Source: Caballeronia catudaia
GTDB taxonomy: Bacteria; Pseudomonadota; Gammaproteobacteria; Burkholderiales; Burkholderiaceae
Direction: 5' to 3'
NCBI RefSeq assembly: GCF_001544755.2
Contig: NZ_FCOF02000003.1
Location: forward strand, 186,001-250,000
DNA length: 64,000 nucleotides
Shown here: one piece after another, positions 17,233 to 26,490 of the stretch
How positions within the stretch are numbered: the first letter of the stretch is position 1
How the letters are laid out: each line of letters begins with the position of its first letter
Made by a program: the position numbers and the translations under genes
Notes under the pieces: generated by a model
Told to the model about the DNA's origin: nothing
Database searches by the model: none
What the model saw: the letters and a program-made list of their open reading frames with translations, nothing else

Positions 17233-18099
17233 TTATTTCTCACCGAGCGTCACGGTTTCTTCGAGCAACGCACGCAAGCGCGCGACGCGCTTGAGATCGC
17301 GGTGATAACCGAGCCATACATCGCGTCCGGGCGGCGCTTCTCCGAGATCGAAGCGCATGAGGCGCTGGTCCGCATCGCCCAAAGGACAGGGCAAGACCGC
17401 GAAGCCCGCGCCTTCAGCGCACATATGCGCCTGCGCGTCGCGATTGTTGCTGCCGAAGATAACCTTCGCTTTGGGCATCATGCGTTTTATCCAGAGCACA
17501 TCGGGCAATTGATCGAACGCGCTATCCATGCTGATGAGCGTCTGCCCTTCTCCATTGCCTATTTCGGGCGATGCGAGATTCGCGCGCCCATACAGCGCGT
17601 AGTCGATACGCATGAGCTTGCGCTGCACGACGTCGGGTTCATCGAATGGCGTGATTCGAAAGACCAGATCCGCCTCGCGCCGCGCAAGGTTATAACGGCG
17701 CGCATCGGTGATGAGTTCGATCGCTACCTCTGGATGCTTCGCCAGAAAGCGCGCGAATACCGGCGTGAGCACATGCACGCCGAACCAGTCCGACGACGAA
17801 ATGCGCAGCAAGCCCGTGAGCTTCGCGTCCTGTCCGGCGAGTGCGCGCGTAAAGCCAAGCGCCTCTTCTTCCATGCGCTCCGCATACGCGAGCACGGCCG
17901 CGCCTTCGTCGGTGAGCACGAAACCATCGCTCGTACGCTGGAACAGCACGTGTCCCAGCGCCTCTTCGAGCGCGCGCAGGCGTCGTCCCATCGTCGGTTG
18001 CGTCTGTCCGATCATTCGTGCGGCCGCGCCTAGCGTGCCGCTTCGCGCGATCGCCAGAAACACGCGGACGTCGCTCCATTCGAGATCTGGTCCATTCAT
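17233..18099 (-). CDS. LysR-family transcriptional regulator
   Basis: This 288-residue regulator starts at ATG 18099 with the HTH in residues 5-65 (WSDVRVFLAIARSGTLGAAA, then QTQPTMGRRLRALEEALG). A periplasmic-binding-like effector domain covers about 90-285, including RITPFDEPDVVQRKLMRIDY. It diverges from a quinone oxidoreductase gene across 101 bases, the classical arrangement for a LysR regulator and its target, so control of that gene is the likely role. The effector is unknown. The start agrees with the usual position of the first HTH helix. Confidence 0.92.
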   Translation of the reverse strand: MNGPDLEWSDVRVFLAIARSGTLGAAARMIGQTQPTMGRRLRALEEALGHVLFQRTSDGFVLTDEGAAVLAYAERMEEEALGFTRALAGQDAKLTGLLRISSSDWFGVHVLTPVFARFLAKHPEVAIELITDARRYNLARREADLVFRITPFDEPDVVQRKLMRIDYALYGRANLASPEIGNGEGQTLISMDSAFDQLPDVLWIKRMMPKAKVIFGSNNRDAQAHMCAEGAGFAVLPCPLGDADQRLMRFDLGEAPPGRDVWLGYHRDLKRVARLRALLEETVTLGEK

Positions 18100-18200
18100 T
18101 TTCGTATGACCACCGTGCACACCTGTCGATTTACATGCTCGCATGCATGGCGGAGTATGAGCGCATCGCTATCAACGTTCAATCTCTCCCGGAGCCGCCG

Positions 18201-19205
18201 ATGTCCACCATGCAAGCACTCGTTCTCGATCGTCATAACGGTCCGCTCGAATTGATCCAGCTCGATCGCCCCGAGGCCAAGCCGGGGGAAGTGCTCGTGC
18301 GTATTGCGGCGAGCGGGCTCAATCCGCTCGATACGAAGATTCGCGCCGGCGCCGCAGCGCATGCGAAACATCCGCTTCCGCTCGTGCCCGGCATCGATAT
18401 GGCCGGCATCGTCGAAGCAGTGGGCGGGGGAGTCGATGGGTTCAAGCCGGGCGATGCGGTATATGGCATGACGGGCGGTGTCGGCGGCATTCAGGGCTCG
18501 CTCGCGCAATACGCAGCCGTCGATGCCGCACTGCTCGCGCACAAGCCCACGAACCTTTCGATGCGCAGCGCCGCCGCCCTGCCGCTTGCGTTCATTACGT
18601 CTTATGCGGGCATCGTCGATCGCGCACATTTGCACGCAGGACAAACCGCGCTCGTGCAAGGCGGCGCGGGCGGCGTGGGTCATATCTCCGTGCAACTCGC
18701 ACGCGCACTCGGCGCGCAAGTATTCGCGACCGCGAGCGAGCGCGATCATGAATACATTCGGAGCCTCGGCGCGACGCCGATCGATTACCGCGCGACGAAC
18801 GTCGAGCAATATGTCGCCGCGCATACGGGCGGGACAGGTTTCGATCTCGTCGTCGATACGGCAGGCGGCCCTTCGCTCGATGCATCGTTTGCAGCGGTCA
18901 GGCACTTCGGCCATGTAGTCAGCGCGCTGGGATGGGGCACGCATGCGCTCGCGCCGCTGTCGTTTCGCGAGGCGAGTTATTCGGGCGTATTCACGTTGCA
19001 TCCGCTATTGACGGGACAGCATCGCGCGCATCATGGCGAGATGCTGCGCGAAGCTACGCGGCTCGCCGAAGCAGGCAAGATCACGCCACGCGTCGATCCG
19101 AGACGTTTCGATCTGCGCAATGCGGAGCGCGCTTATGAAGCGCTATTGGATGGCACGACGCACGGCAAGATCGTCGTCGATGTCGATGCAATGCTCGCTG
19201 GCTGA
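18201..19205 (+). CDS. Quinone oxidoreductase-like MDR enzyme
   Basis: This 334-residue medium-chain dehydrogenase/reductase lacks catalytic zinc ligands. Features are an N-terminal GroES-like domain (ASGLNPLDTKIRAG, PLVPGIDMAGIVEAVG, GDAVYGMTGG) and an NADPH-binding Rossmann segment (QTALVQGGAGGVGHISVQLA) around residue 150. The fold is that of quinone oxidoreductases (QOR/zeta-crystallin), which reduce quinones or enones with NADPH. ATG at 18201 has GGAG seven bases before it. It is divergent from the LysR gene and therefore probably its target. The stop is followed by an in-frame open stretch leading into a ferredoxin-domain relic. Confidence 0.9.
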   Translation: MSTMQALVLDRHNGPLELIQLDRPEAKPGEVLVRIAASGLNPLDTKIRAGAAAHAKHPLPLVPGIDMAGIVEAVGGGVDGFKPGDAVYGMTGGVGGIQGSLAQYAAVDAALLAHKPTNLSMRSAAALPLAFITSYAGIVDRAHLHAGQTALVQGGAGGVGHISVQLARALGAQVFATASERDHEYIRSLGATPIDYRATNVEQYVAAHTGGTGFDLVVDTAGGPSLDASFAAVRHFGHVVSALGWGTHALAPLSFREASYSGVFTLHPLLTGQHRAHHGEMLREATRLAEAGKITPRVDPRRFDLRNAERAYEALLDGTTHGKIVVDVDAMLAG

Positions 19206-19367
19206 ACGTCAGCCGAACACGCCCGCGAGACCCAGCAACGCGCTCGATGCACGCGCGATGGTCCAGGCCGCCACGCAGCGGGCATCGTCCTGCTCGCCGG
19301 ACATTCGCATAGTTATGACCAGCCGATTCGTCATGCGATTTCCGCCAGCGCGCCGAATCAACCGTTC

Positions 19368-19589
19368 TTGAACGTCGCGCCCGGCGAAACCATACTCGAC
19401 GCATTGCGCGCCAACGGAATCGACACGCCGAGTTCGTGCGAAGCGGGAACATGCGGTTCGTGCAGAACGCGCCTGTTTTCGGGCGAGGCCGATCATCGCG
19501 ATTTCGTGCTCGATGATGACGAACAGGCGCCGGAGATCATGCTCTGCGTATCGCGCGCGTGCTCGAATGAACTGGTTCTCGATATTTGA
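19368..19589 (+). pseudogene. 2Fe-2S ferredoxin domain, probably a truncated oxygenase reductase
   Basis: The 73 codons from a TTG at 19368 encode VAPGETILDALRANGID, then SSCEAGTCGSCRTRLFSGEA and a final Cys in MLCVSRACSNEL, ending LVLDI. The CxxxxCxxC...C ligand pattern and DHRDFVLDD are those of the C-terminal ferredoxin domain of phthalate-dioxygenase/vanillate-demethylase reductases. The FMN and NAD domains and the first strands of the ferredoxin domain are missing. No ATG is available: the frame stays open back to the quinone oxidoreductase stop. It is most likely a relic, but a tiny stand-alone ferredoxin cannot be excluded because all four Cys remain. Confidence 0.6.
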
Positions 19590-19704
19590 TTGTCCAATCC
19601 GCATGTTTTTCCTCGCCATAAGGCCCGCATAAGCTTTCTCTCCGATGATTGCGGACTGGTCCGCGCGAGCGCGGCCGTGCCTCGTTTCATCGGAGAACCC
19701 GTTT

Positions 19705-20271
19705 ATGCGCAACCTGTCCGCGTCTGTCTACAATGCGCCCGCCCGAGTGTTTCACTGGCTCACCGCCGCGCTGCTTTTGCTTCAATACCTGCTTGCCTGG
19801 ACGATGCCCGACGTGCATCGCGACACGAAGCCCATCGGCTTGATTGCATGGCATCTGGGCGTCGGCATGGTGATCATTCTGCTCGTCGTCCTTCGGCTTC
19901 TCTGGCGCAGCACGCATGACGTGCCGCCCGAACCCGGCACGGTGCCGCCAGTTCTGCGCATCGTCGCGCGATTCACGCACTGGCTGCTGTATATCCTGTT
20001 GCTCGCCGTTCCATTGATGGGCTGGGCCAACGCGTCGTCGCGCGGGTGGCCGGTCACGCTCTTCGCGTTCATGCCCATGCCGCCGCTGTCGCCAGCCGGC
20101 TCGTCCATCGGTCACGCGCTCGGCGACTGGCACCGGAACATCGCGTGGGTCCTGCTTGCGCTGGTCGCCCTGCATGTCGGCGCGGCGCTCTTTCATCGAT
20201 TCGTCTTGCGCGATGGAACCCTCGAACGCATGTTCCCGGCTCGTCGCAATCCGGCGTCGTCTAAACGATGA
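19705..20271 (+). CDS. Cytochrome b561 (CybB-like)
   Basis: This 188-residue membrane protein has four hydrophobic segments and the His pattern of bacterial b561. His residues lie in ARVFHWLTA, IAWHLGVGM, RFTHWLLYI, GDWHRNIAWV and ALHVGAALFH, which would ligate two haem b groups. The family moves electrons between the quinone pool and soluble or membrane partners, sometimes scavenging superoxide. ATG at 19705 is preceded by CGGAGAA and gives the usual short N-terminus. Confidence 0.9.
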   Translation: MRNLSASVYNAPARVFHWLTAALLLLQYLLAWTMPDVHRDTKPIGLIAWHLGVGMVIILLVVLRLLWRSTHDVPPEPGTVPPVLRIVARFTHWLLYILLLAVPLMGWANASSRGWPVTLFAFMPMPPLSPAGSSIGHALGDWHRNIAWVLLALVALHVGAALFHRFVLRDGTLERMFPARRNPASSKR

Positions 20272-20387
20272 CGACCATGAGACGCGATTCCATTCTCACT
20301 CATCGCGACTTGTGGGGGTATTAACGTCATGACATGAGCTTCGTCTTTACTCTAGCAAGTACGAGACGAACGATAAAAGGTGACGTC

Positions 20388-21512
20388 ATGGCGTCCCAGA
20401 CAGAACTCAAACGCTTCAGCTCCAATCTCGCCGATGAACTCGACAGCGCGGCGCTCTATGACACGCTCGCGCAAGCCGAAAAGCAGGAAGACAAGCGGCG
20501 CGTGTATTCCGAACTTGCCGCAGCCGAGCGCCGCCATGCCGACATATGGGCCGCCAAGCTCAAGGCAAATGGCGTGCCGGTGCGCGTGCATCGCGTCGGT
20601 GCGAAAACGCGAATGATGCGCGCGCTCGCGCGTGCGTTCGGCCCGGATTTCGTGCTGCGCTCCGTCGCCGCCAATGAAATGGCGGATCGCGACAAATACG
20701 CGGGGCAACCCGATGCGGCGCAGATGTCGGCGGAAGAGCGGCATCACGCGGATATCGTGCAGGAAGTGGCGAACCGCAACAAGGGTTTGAGCAAAGGCGG
20801 TGCGATTGCAGCGGCGGAATCGTGGCATCGCGGTGTGGCGTCGGGCAACGATTTGCGCGCGGCGGTGCTCGGCGCGAACGATGGGCTCGTGTCGAACTTC
20901 TGTCTCATCATGGGCGTCGCGGGCGCGGGCAGCGACAGCAGAACGGTCCTGCTCACGGCGTTCGCGGGACTCATCGCGGGCGCGGCCTCGATGGCGCTCG
21001 GCGAGTGGCTCTCCGTCACGAATGCACGCGAGCTCGCGCGCACGCAGATCGCGAAGGAAAGCGACGAGCTCGATCACATGCCCGATGCGGAACGTCACGA
21101 GCTCGCGCTCATCTATCAGGCGAAGGGCATCGATGCAACTGAAGCGAGACGCGTCGCCGCACAGATCATGCGCGACAAGGACAAGGCGCTCGATACACTG
21201 ACGCGCGAAGAACTCGGTCTCGATCCGCGCGAGCTGGGCGGCAATCCGTGGACGGCCGCGCTCGCATCGTTCACGCTATTCGCGATCGGCGCGATCTTTC
21301 CGGCCATCGCGTTTCTGTGGACGAGCGGAGCAGAAGCGATCGCGCAGTGCATTGCCTTGAGCGGCCTCGGGCTTGCTGGCATCGGCGTGTTCACGTCGCT
21401 GTTCAATGGCCGCGGCGCGCTCTTCTCCGCCGTGCGCCAGGTGTTGATCGGCATGATCGCCGCGGGCTGCACGTTCGGGCTCGGCAAGTTGCTGGGCGTA
21501 TCGCTTTCATGA
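20388..21512 (+). CDS. Ferritin-like/VIT1 membrane protein (MbfA-like)
   Basis: This 374-residue protein has a cytoplasmic ferritin-like domain over residues 1 to about 140 (FSSNLADELDSAALYDTLAQ, EKQEDKRRVYSELAAAERRH and AEERHHADIVQEV, giving Glu and His metal ligands). A VIT1/CCC1 membrane domain follows, starting RAAVLGANDGLVSNFCLIMG. It contains ALGEWLSVTNARELARTQIA and three C-terminal membrane segments. This architecture is that of MbfA, which exports iron in alpha-proteobacteria; iron or manganese efflux is inferred here. ATG at 20388 follows AAAGGTGA by four bases. A strong hairpin lies four bases after the stop. No Fur box was identified by eye in the 116 bases upstream. Confidence 0.9.
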   Translation: MASQTELKRFSSNLADELDSAALYDTLAQAEKQEDKRRVYSELAAAERRHADIWAAKLKANGVPVRVHRVGAKTRMMRALARAFGPDFVLRSVAANEMADRDKYAGQPDAAQMSAEERHHADIVQEVANRNKGLSKGGAIAAAESWHRGVASGNDLRAAVLGANDGLVSNFCLIMGVAGAGSDSRTVLLTAFAGLIAGAASMALGEWLSVTNARELARTQIAKESDELDHMPDAERHELALIYQAKGIDATEARRVAAQIMRDKDKALDTLTREELGLDPRELGGNPWTAALASFTLFAIGAIFPAIAFLWTSGAEAIAQCIALSGLGLAGIGVFTSLFNGRGALFSAVRQVLIGMIAAGCTFGLGKLLGVSLS

Positions 21513-21515
21513 GCA

Positions 21516-21544
21516 ATGCGCCGCGTCATTCACACGCGGCGCAT
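21516..21544 (+). terminator. Hairpin after the ferritin/VIT1 gene
   Basis: An 11-bp perfect stem, ATGCGCCGCGT with its complement around a 7-base loop, lies four bases after the stop. There is no T-run, so termination strength is uncertain; it lies in the convergent gap before the polyol locus. Confidence 0.55.
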
Positions 21545-21677
21545 CACGCTCAGTTCATCAGGGCTTGAACGACTCGCGAACTCAACGCGCGTCTCGAACG
21601 CGTATGGCAAAGCAATTTCGCCGCAGCGCAGTCACGATTCCTGCATGCGTCGGGAGCATGAGCCGAGGTATCTGCCT

Positions 21678-22751
21678 TCATTTCGGTTTCAGCAGCACCT
21701 TGATCGAGTCGAGTGAATTCGCGATCGCGATAGCCTCGTCCCATTCGTCGAGCGTAAAGCCGTGCGTGACGATGCCTTTCGACGTAACGAGGCCGCGCGC
21801 GAGCAGATCGATCGCGATCGGATAGCAATACGGTCCGAGATGCGCGCCCCGCACATCGAGTTCCTTGCGGTCGCCGATGATCGACCAGTCGACGGTCGTA
21901 TCGGCGCCGAATACCGAGAACTCGACGAAACGGCCAAGCTTGCGGATCAACTCGAGCCCTTGCGACACGCCCGCCGGCGCGCCCGTCGTTTCGATATACA
22001 CGTCGCAGCCGTAGCGATCCGTAATGGAGCGGATCATTTCCAATGCGTCGTCGGTCTTCGGGTTGATCGTGATATCCGCGCCATATTCGCGCGCCAACGC
22101 GAGACGTTCATCGACGAGATCGATCACGACGAGCTTCTTCGGCGTTTTCAGATGCGCGACCTGCGCCATCATCAGGCCGAGCGGTCCCGCACCCGCGATC
22201 ACGACGACATCGCTCAATTGAATATCGCCGCGATTCACCGTATGAATCGCGCATGCGAGCGGCTCGATGATCGCCGCGTCTTCAAGCGAGATGCCGTCGG
22301 GAATCTTATGGACGATCGCCGTCGGTGGGAAGCGCATGTATTCGGCCATGCCGCCATCGGCCACTTCGCGCTGAAAGCCGAAGATGTTATGAACCTCGCA
22401 CATCCAGTATTCGCCCGATTTGCAATAGCGGCATTTCGCGCACGGCACGATCTGTTCGGCGATAACCCGATCGCCCTTCTTCACGCCGAAGTGTTCTTCG
22501 GCGCCCTCGCCTAGCTCTTCCACATAGCCGAAGAATTCGTGGCCCGGTATGACCGGCGCTTTCACCCACGGATTCGGCCCGCCCCAGAACATCTTCGCGC
22601 CCGACCAGCATTTGCAGTCGCTCGCGCAGATGCCGCACGCGGCGATGCGAATCACGAGCTCGTTGCGCGCGGGACGCGGACGCTGCACGCGTTCCACGCG
22701 GTAGTCTTTCGGCGCGCGGCATACGATTGCCGTCATTTGTTCATCGGCCAT
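21678..22751 (-). CDS. Zinc-dependent polyol dehydrogenase (MDR family)
   Basis: This 357-residue MDR dehydrogenase shows catalytic zinc ligands in GICASDCKCW and GHEFFGYVEE. The structural zinc site is CAKCRYCKSGEYWMC and the NAD-binding motif GAGPLGLMMA. It resembles polyol dehydrogenases of the D-altritol/erythritol type more than classical ethanol dehydrogenases. It is the last gene of a seven-gene minus-strand polyol operon, after a xylitol-dehydrogenase-like paralogue with a 33-base gap. ATG at 22751 has GGAGA about seven bases upstream. Oxidation of a pentitol, hexitol or tetritol is inferred from context; the exact substrate is open. Confidence 0.88.
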   Translation of the reverse strand: MADEQMTAIVCRAPKDYRVERVQRPRPARNELVIRIAACGICASDCKCWSGAKMFWGGPNPWVKAPVIPGHEFFGYVEELGEGAEEHFGVKKGDRVIAEQIVPCAKCRYCKSGEYWMCEVHNIFGFQREVADGGMAEYMRFPPTAIVHKIPDGISLEDAAIIEPLACAIHTVNRGDIQLSDVVVIAGAGPLGLMMAQVAHLKTPKKLVVIDLVDERLALAREYGADITINPKTDDALEMIRSITDRYGCDVYIETTGAPAGVSQGLELIRKLGRFVEFSVFGADTTVDWSIIGDRKELDVRGAHLGPYCYPIAIDLLARGLVTSKGIVTHGFTLDEWDEAIAIANSLDSIKVLLKPK

Positions 22752-22784
22752 GACGTGTCTCCGTGTCGTTATATGAATGACGAT

Positions 22785-23822
22785 TCACTCTTCCAGTACG
22801 ATCTGCACCTTCACGTCGGTCGGCACGCCGCTCGCGGCTTCCTCGAACGCCTTGATGCCTTCCGCAAACGGGAACGTGCGCGAGATGAACGGCTTCACAT
22901 CGAGCTTGCCCGATGCAATCAACTGAATCGCGCGCGGAAAGATATTCGCGTAACGGAACACGGATTCGATGCGCGCTTCCTTGATCTGCACCGCGACGAC
23001 ATCGAGCGGTATCGCATGCTGCGGCATGCCGACGAGCACGAGACAGCCGCCGGGACACAACAGATCGACGATGCCGTCGAACGCCTTCTCGTTGCCGCTC
23101 GCTTCGAACACGATGTTCGCGCCCCAGCCGTCGGTCAGTTCACGCACGACATCGAGCACGCGCCGTTCGCGGATATTCACGGCCGTTACGCCTTGCACGC
23201 CGCCGATGAGATCGAGCTTCTCCGGCACGAGATCGCAGACGATCGCGCGGCTGCATCCGCCCGCGAGCGCCGCAAGCGCGCACATCATGCCAATGGTGCC
23301 CGCGCCGAGAATGACCGCCACATCGCCCGGCTTGATCGCGGCTTTCTTCGCGGCCTGCAAGCCGATCGACAACGGCTCGACGATCGCGCCTTCCGCGAAG
23401 CTCACGTTATCGGGCAGCTTGTAGGTGAACGCCGCCGGATGCACGACATAAGGCGCGAGACAACCATGCACGGGCGGCGTCGCCCAAAAGCGCACTTTCG
23501 GATCGAGGTTATAGAGACCCTCGCGCGATGCACGCGATTCCATGTCCGGCACACCCGGCTCCATGCAGACGCGGTCGCCCGTCTTCAGATGCTTCACGTC
23601 CTCGCCCACTTCGACGACCGTGCCCGACGCTTCATGCCCCAGCACCATCGGCTCGTTGACGACGAACGGCCCGATGCGGCCGTGCTGATAATAGTGAATG
23701 TCGCTGCCGCAAATGCCCACCGTATGAATCTTGATGCGCACGTCGCGCGGGCCGACGACCTGCGGCAAGCTGAACGGACGCAAGCTGATGCGTTTTGCTT
23801 CCTCGAGAACCAGTGCTTCCAT
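22785..23822 (-). CDS. Xylitol/sorbitol dehydrogenase-like MDR enzyme
   Basis: This 345-residue protein follows the sorbitol/xylitol dehydrogenase pattern: [43 protein letters not shown] and the NAD motif [13 protein letters not shown]. The substrate Tyr and Glu positions (HYY and VEP) match the polyol dehydrogenase subfamily. It would oxidise a polyol such as xylitol to a ketose such as D-xylulose. ATG at 23822 has AAAGGAACG upstream; a longer in-frame extension has no ribosome site. It lies between the SDR gene (31 bases upstream) and the second MDR gene, all on one transcript. Confidence 0.9.
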   Translation of the reverse strand: MEALVLEEAKRISLRPFSLPQVVGPRDVRIKIHTVGICGSDIHYYQHGRIGPFVVNEPMVLGHEASGTVVEVGEDVKHLKTGDRVCMEPGVPDMESRASREGLYNLDPKVRFWATPPVHGCLAPYVVHPAAFTYKLPDNVSFAEGAIVEPLSIGLQAAKKAAIKPGDVAVILGAGTIGMMCALAALAGGCSRAIVCDLVPEKLDLIGGVQGVTAVNIRERRVLDVVRELTDGWGANIVFEASGNEKAFDGIVDLLCPGGCLVLVGMPQHAIPLDVVAVQIKEARIESVFRYANIFPRAIQLIASGKLDVKPFISRTFPFAEGIKAFEEAASGVPTDVKVQIVLEE

Positions 23823-23853
23823 CGTCGTTCCTTTGATAGAGAAATGGGTGGGT

Positions 23854-24600
23854 TCAGCAGGACTGGAATCCGCCATCGACCAGCAGGCTGACGCCGCTCA
23901 CCATGCTCGAATCCTCGCCGAGCAGATGGGCGATCGTGCGCGCCACTTCCACCGGCTCGGCGAAGCGGTTCATCGGAATGCGCGCGAGCATCGGTGCAGA
24001 CTTGGCGGGATCGCTCCAGGCGCGCTCGCCCATCGGCGTCATCGTGACGGTCGGGAGCACGGCGTTCACGCGAATGCCGTGCGGCCCGAGTTCATTGGCC
24101 ATCACGCGCGTCATCGCATCGAGTCCGCCTTTGGACGCGCAATACGCCGCGTGCAGCGCGAAGCCCACGTTCGCCGACAGGCTCGACACATTGACGATCG
24201 ACCCGCCCACGCCGCGCGCGATCATGCTTTTCGCGCACTCCTGCGCGACGATCATCGCGGCGCGCAAGTTCACGTTCATCGTCAGGTCGAACGCTTCGAC
24301 GGTCGTATCGAGAAACGGCTCGAGCACGGCGATGCCCGCGTTGTTCACGAGCAGATCGACGGGTTGAATCGAACGCGCAGCGTCACGCGCGGCGTTCGCA
24401 TCGGCGAGATCCACGGCGATGGTTTCGCAGCCCGTCTCCGCTTTCAACGCGTCGAGATCGGCGGCGCTGCGGCTCAGCGCGATCACGCGCGCGCCCCGCT
24501 CGATCAGCAGATGCACCGTCGCATGGCCGATGCCCTTGCCCGCGCCCGTGACGAGCACGGTCTTGCCCGCGAATTCGCGGTTTCTGTCGATGGTCGTCAT
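23854..24600 (-). CDS. SDR, L-xylulose reductase (DCXR)-like
   Basis: This 248-residue short-chain dehydrogenase has [18 protein letters not shown] (TGxxxGIG), [13 protein letters not shown] and the catalytic Ser in [10 protein letters not shown] with YCASK as the Tyr-Lys pair. The segment [19 protein letters not shown] and the ending DGGFQSC are very close to dicarbonyl/L-xylulose reductase (DCXR). Together with the xylitol-dehydrogenase-like neighbour it would connect L-xylulose, xylitol and D-xylulose, as in fungal L-arabinitol breakdown; that assignment is inference. ATG at 24600 is chosen to place the TGxxxGIG motif near residue 17. It lies 10 bases downstream of the regulator gene. Confidence 0.9.
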   Translation of the reverse strand: MTTIDRNREFAGKTVLVTGAGKGIGHATVHLLIERGARVIALSRSAADLDALKAETGCETIAVDLADANAARDAARSIQPVDLLVNNAGIAVLEPFLDTTVEAFDLTMNVNLRAAMIVAQECAKSMIARGVGGSIVNVSSLSANVGFALHAAYCASKGGLDAMTRVMANELGPHGIRVNAVLPTVTMTPMGERAWSDPAKSAPMLARIPMNRFAEPVEVARTIAHLLGEDSSMVSGVSLLVDGGFQSC

Positions 24601-24610
24601 GGTGTCGTCA

Positions 24611-25591
24611 TCAAGGCTCGTCGCACAGACGCCGTGCGGTGTCTTCATCGGTCACGAGCACCGACGGATAGCGCCCGCGCAACGCCGCGCGCGTCACATG
24701 AAACTTCTTCTTGCCACCGCTCACGAGAATCACGCGTCTAATCTTGCGCAGGTCTTCCAGCGCGATCGCAACCGTGCGGCGATTCAGCGGATGATCGATC
24801 AGTTCGCCGTCTTCATCCATGAAGTGACCGAGCATGTCGCCCACCGCGCCCGCCTTTTCCAGCGTGCGCAACTGCTCGGGATTGTCGATGCCGTAGGTCA
24901 CGACGAGCGATTCCGTGAGATCGCCGCAGGTGAGCAACGCGAGATCCGCATTGCGTGCAAGCTCGTACGTTTCGCGCACGGTCTCTTCCTGCAGGATCAC
25001 GTCACGCGCCTTCTGGCTGCTCACGTAAATGGGCGCTGCAAAGAGATAACCATCGGCGCGGCAGATGTTCGCGAAGTCGGAGACGATATCGAACGTATTG
25101 ATGCTCGGGCAATGCGACAAGCCGCCTTGCAGCGACACCGCCGACACCGGTCCATACGTGCGCTGCGGCATCGCGCGCAGCACGGCGCGGATCGTGCGGC
25201 CCCAGCCAAGCCCGATGGTTTGCCCCGCGACGATCTGCTTCGCGAAGTATGTCGCCGCCCCAATGCCGAGCGCCGCGTTGTTCGCTTCGTTGTTCGCGCC
25301 GCTCGGCACGACGACCGCGCATTCGAGCCCGAAGCGCTTCGCGAGCGCTTCTTCCAGCGCGACGCACGGCGCGATCTTGCTGTTGATCGTGATCTGCACG
25401 AGACCGGACTCGCGGCTCGCGGCGAGCAGGCGATTCACGCGCACCCGGTTGCTGCCGATACGCTGCGCGATCTCCTGCTGCGTCAGATTGCCGACGTAGT
25501 AATGCCACGCGACGCGCGCCTGCAGTTCTTCCTCCGAGTCGATGGAATCGTCGCTTTCAGCGATAGCGATGGGCGGTGCGCTCTTGCTCAT
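24611..25591 (-). CDS. SorC-family sugar-binding transcriptional regulator
   Basis: This 326-residue protein has an N-terminal HTH (residues about 25-65: ARVAWHYYVGNLTQQEIAQR, then NRVRVNRLLAASRESGLVQI). The effector domain is SorC/DeoR type with GLGWGRTIRAVLRAMP, GLSHCPSINTFDIVSDFA and ALLTCGDLTESLVVTYG. Members such as EryD control polyol catabolic operons with a phosphorylated sugar or polyol as effector. It sits inside the operon it probably regulates, between the SDR and the permease genes. A palindromic AT-rich site at 28891-28915 between the divergent transport genes is a candidate binding site. ATG at 25591 is the first Met consistent with the family N-terminus. Confidence 0.9.
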   Translation of the reverse strand: MSKSAPPIAIAESDDSIDSEEELQARVAWHYYVGNLTQQEIAQRIGSNRVRVNRLLAASRESGLVQITINSKIAPCVALEEALAKRFGLECAVVVPSGANNEANNAALGIGAATYFAKQIVAGQTIGLGWGRTIRAVLRAMPQRTYGPVSAVSLQGGLSHCPSINTFDIVSDFANICRADGYLFAAPIYVSSQKARDVILQEETVRETYELARNADLALLTCGDLTESLVVTYGIDNPEQLRTLEKAGAVGDMLGHFMDEDGELIDHPLNRRTVAIALEDLRKIRRVILVSGGKKKFHVTRAALRGRYPSVLVTDEDTARRLCDEP

Positions 25592-25623
25592 GGTGTCCCG
25601 GTGTTCAGTCAAAAGCGGCGATT

Positions 25624-26490
25624 TTATTTCACTGCACCCATCGTCAGGCCTTGCACCAGCCGGCCCGAAACAGCCAGCGCGAACACGACCATCGGCAATA
25701 CGATCAGCGTGCCCGTCGCCATGATTTCGCCCCATGGCAATTCATAGCCGCTCATGTAGCTCGTTGCGGCGACCGGCGATGTGATCGCGTCGCTGCGCGT
25801 CAGCACGAGCGCGTAGAGCAGATCGTTCCACGAGAAGATGAACGCGAAGATCGCCGACACGACGATGCCCGGCATCGCAAGCGGCAGATTGATGCGCCAG
25901 AACACGCGCCACGGCGATGCGCCATCGAGACGCGCGGCCTCGTCCAGCTCGACGGGAATATTGCGGAACTGATCCGTGCAGATCCACACGACGATGGGCA
26001 GCGAGAAAGTCAGATAGAGCAGGATCAGCACGATATGCGTATCGACGAGATCGAGCTTCGTCGCGATCAGGAAGAACGGCACCGCGAGCACGACGGGGCT
26101 CACCATGCGGTTCGAGATGAACCAGAACCACAGGTCTTCCTTGCCGCGGAATTCATAGCGCGCGAGCGCATACGCGGCGGGCGCGCCGAGCAGGATCGCG
26201 AGCACCGTGGTGCTGCTCGCGATGATGAGCGAGTTCAGCAGGCTGCCCGCCACGTCATGCTCGAAGAGCGCCGCCGAGTAGTGATGAAACGTCGGCGAGA
26301 ACAACCATTTCGGCGGATAGGCGAGCGCATCGGCCTGGCTCTTGAGGCTCGTCGTGACCATCCAGTAGAACGGAAACACCGACGACATGAACACGACGAC
26401 GAGACCGATGAAATGCCATACGGTGACGCGCTTTCTTGCGGCGCGCGCGCGCTTGGCGCGTTGCGTGGTCTGCATGTTGATCGAACTCAC
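25624..26490 (-). CDS. Carbohydrate ABC transporter permease (MalG-like)
   Basis: This 288-residue inner-membrane permease has about six transmembrane segments. The N-terminal SVFPFYWMVTTSLKSQADAL segment and the EAA loop (ELDEAARLDGASPWRVFWRI) mark the MalG side of a CUT1 sugar transporter. It ends with VSGRLVQGLTMGAVK, typical of the family. GTG at 26490 overlaps the TGA of the upstream permease (GTGA) and has GGGAGG four bases before it; an ATG at 26475 would remove only five residues. It forms the membrane channel with the neighbouring MalF-like permease. Confidence 0.92.
   Translation of the reverse strand: MSSINMQTTQRAKRARAARKRVTVWHFIGLVVVFMSSVFPFYWMVTTSLKSQADALAYPPKWLFSPTFHHYSAALFEHDVAGSLLNSLIIASSTTVLAILLGAPAAYALARYEFRGKEDLWFWFISNRMVSPVVLAVPFFLIATKLDLVDTHIVLILLYLTFSLPIVVWICTDQFRNIPVELDEAARLDGASPWRVFWRINLPLAMPGIVVSAIFAFIFSWNDLLYALVLTRSDAITSPVAATSYMSGYELPWGEIMATGTLIVLPMVVFALAVSGRLVQGLTMGAVK

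Noticed and set aside
22539..23891. 450-codon plus-strand frame opposite the polyol dehydrogenases
   Set aside because: Antisense to two genes with clear zinc and NAD motifs; composition is Arg/His/Asp-rich.
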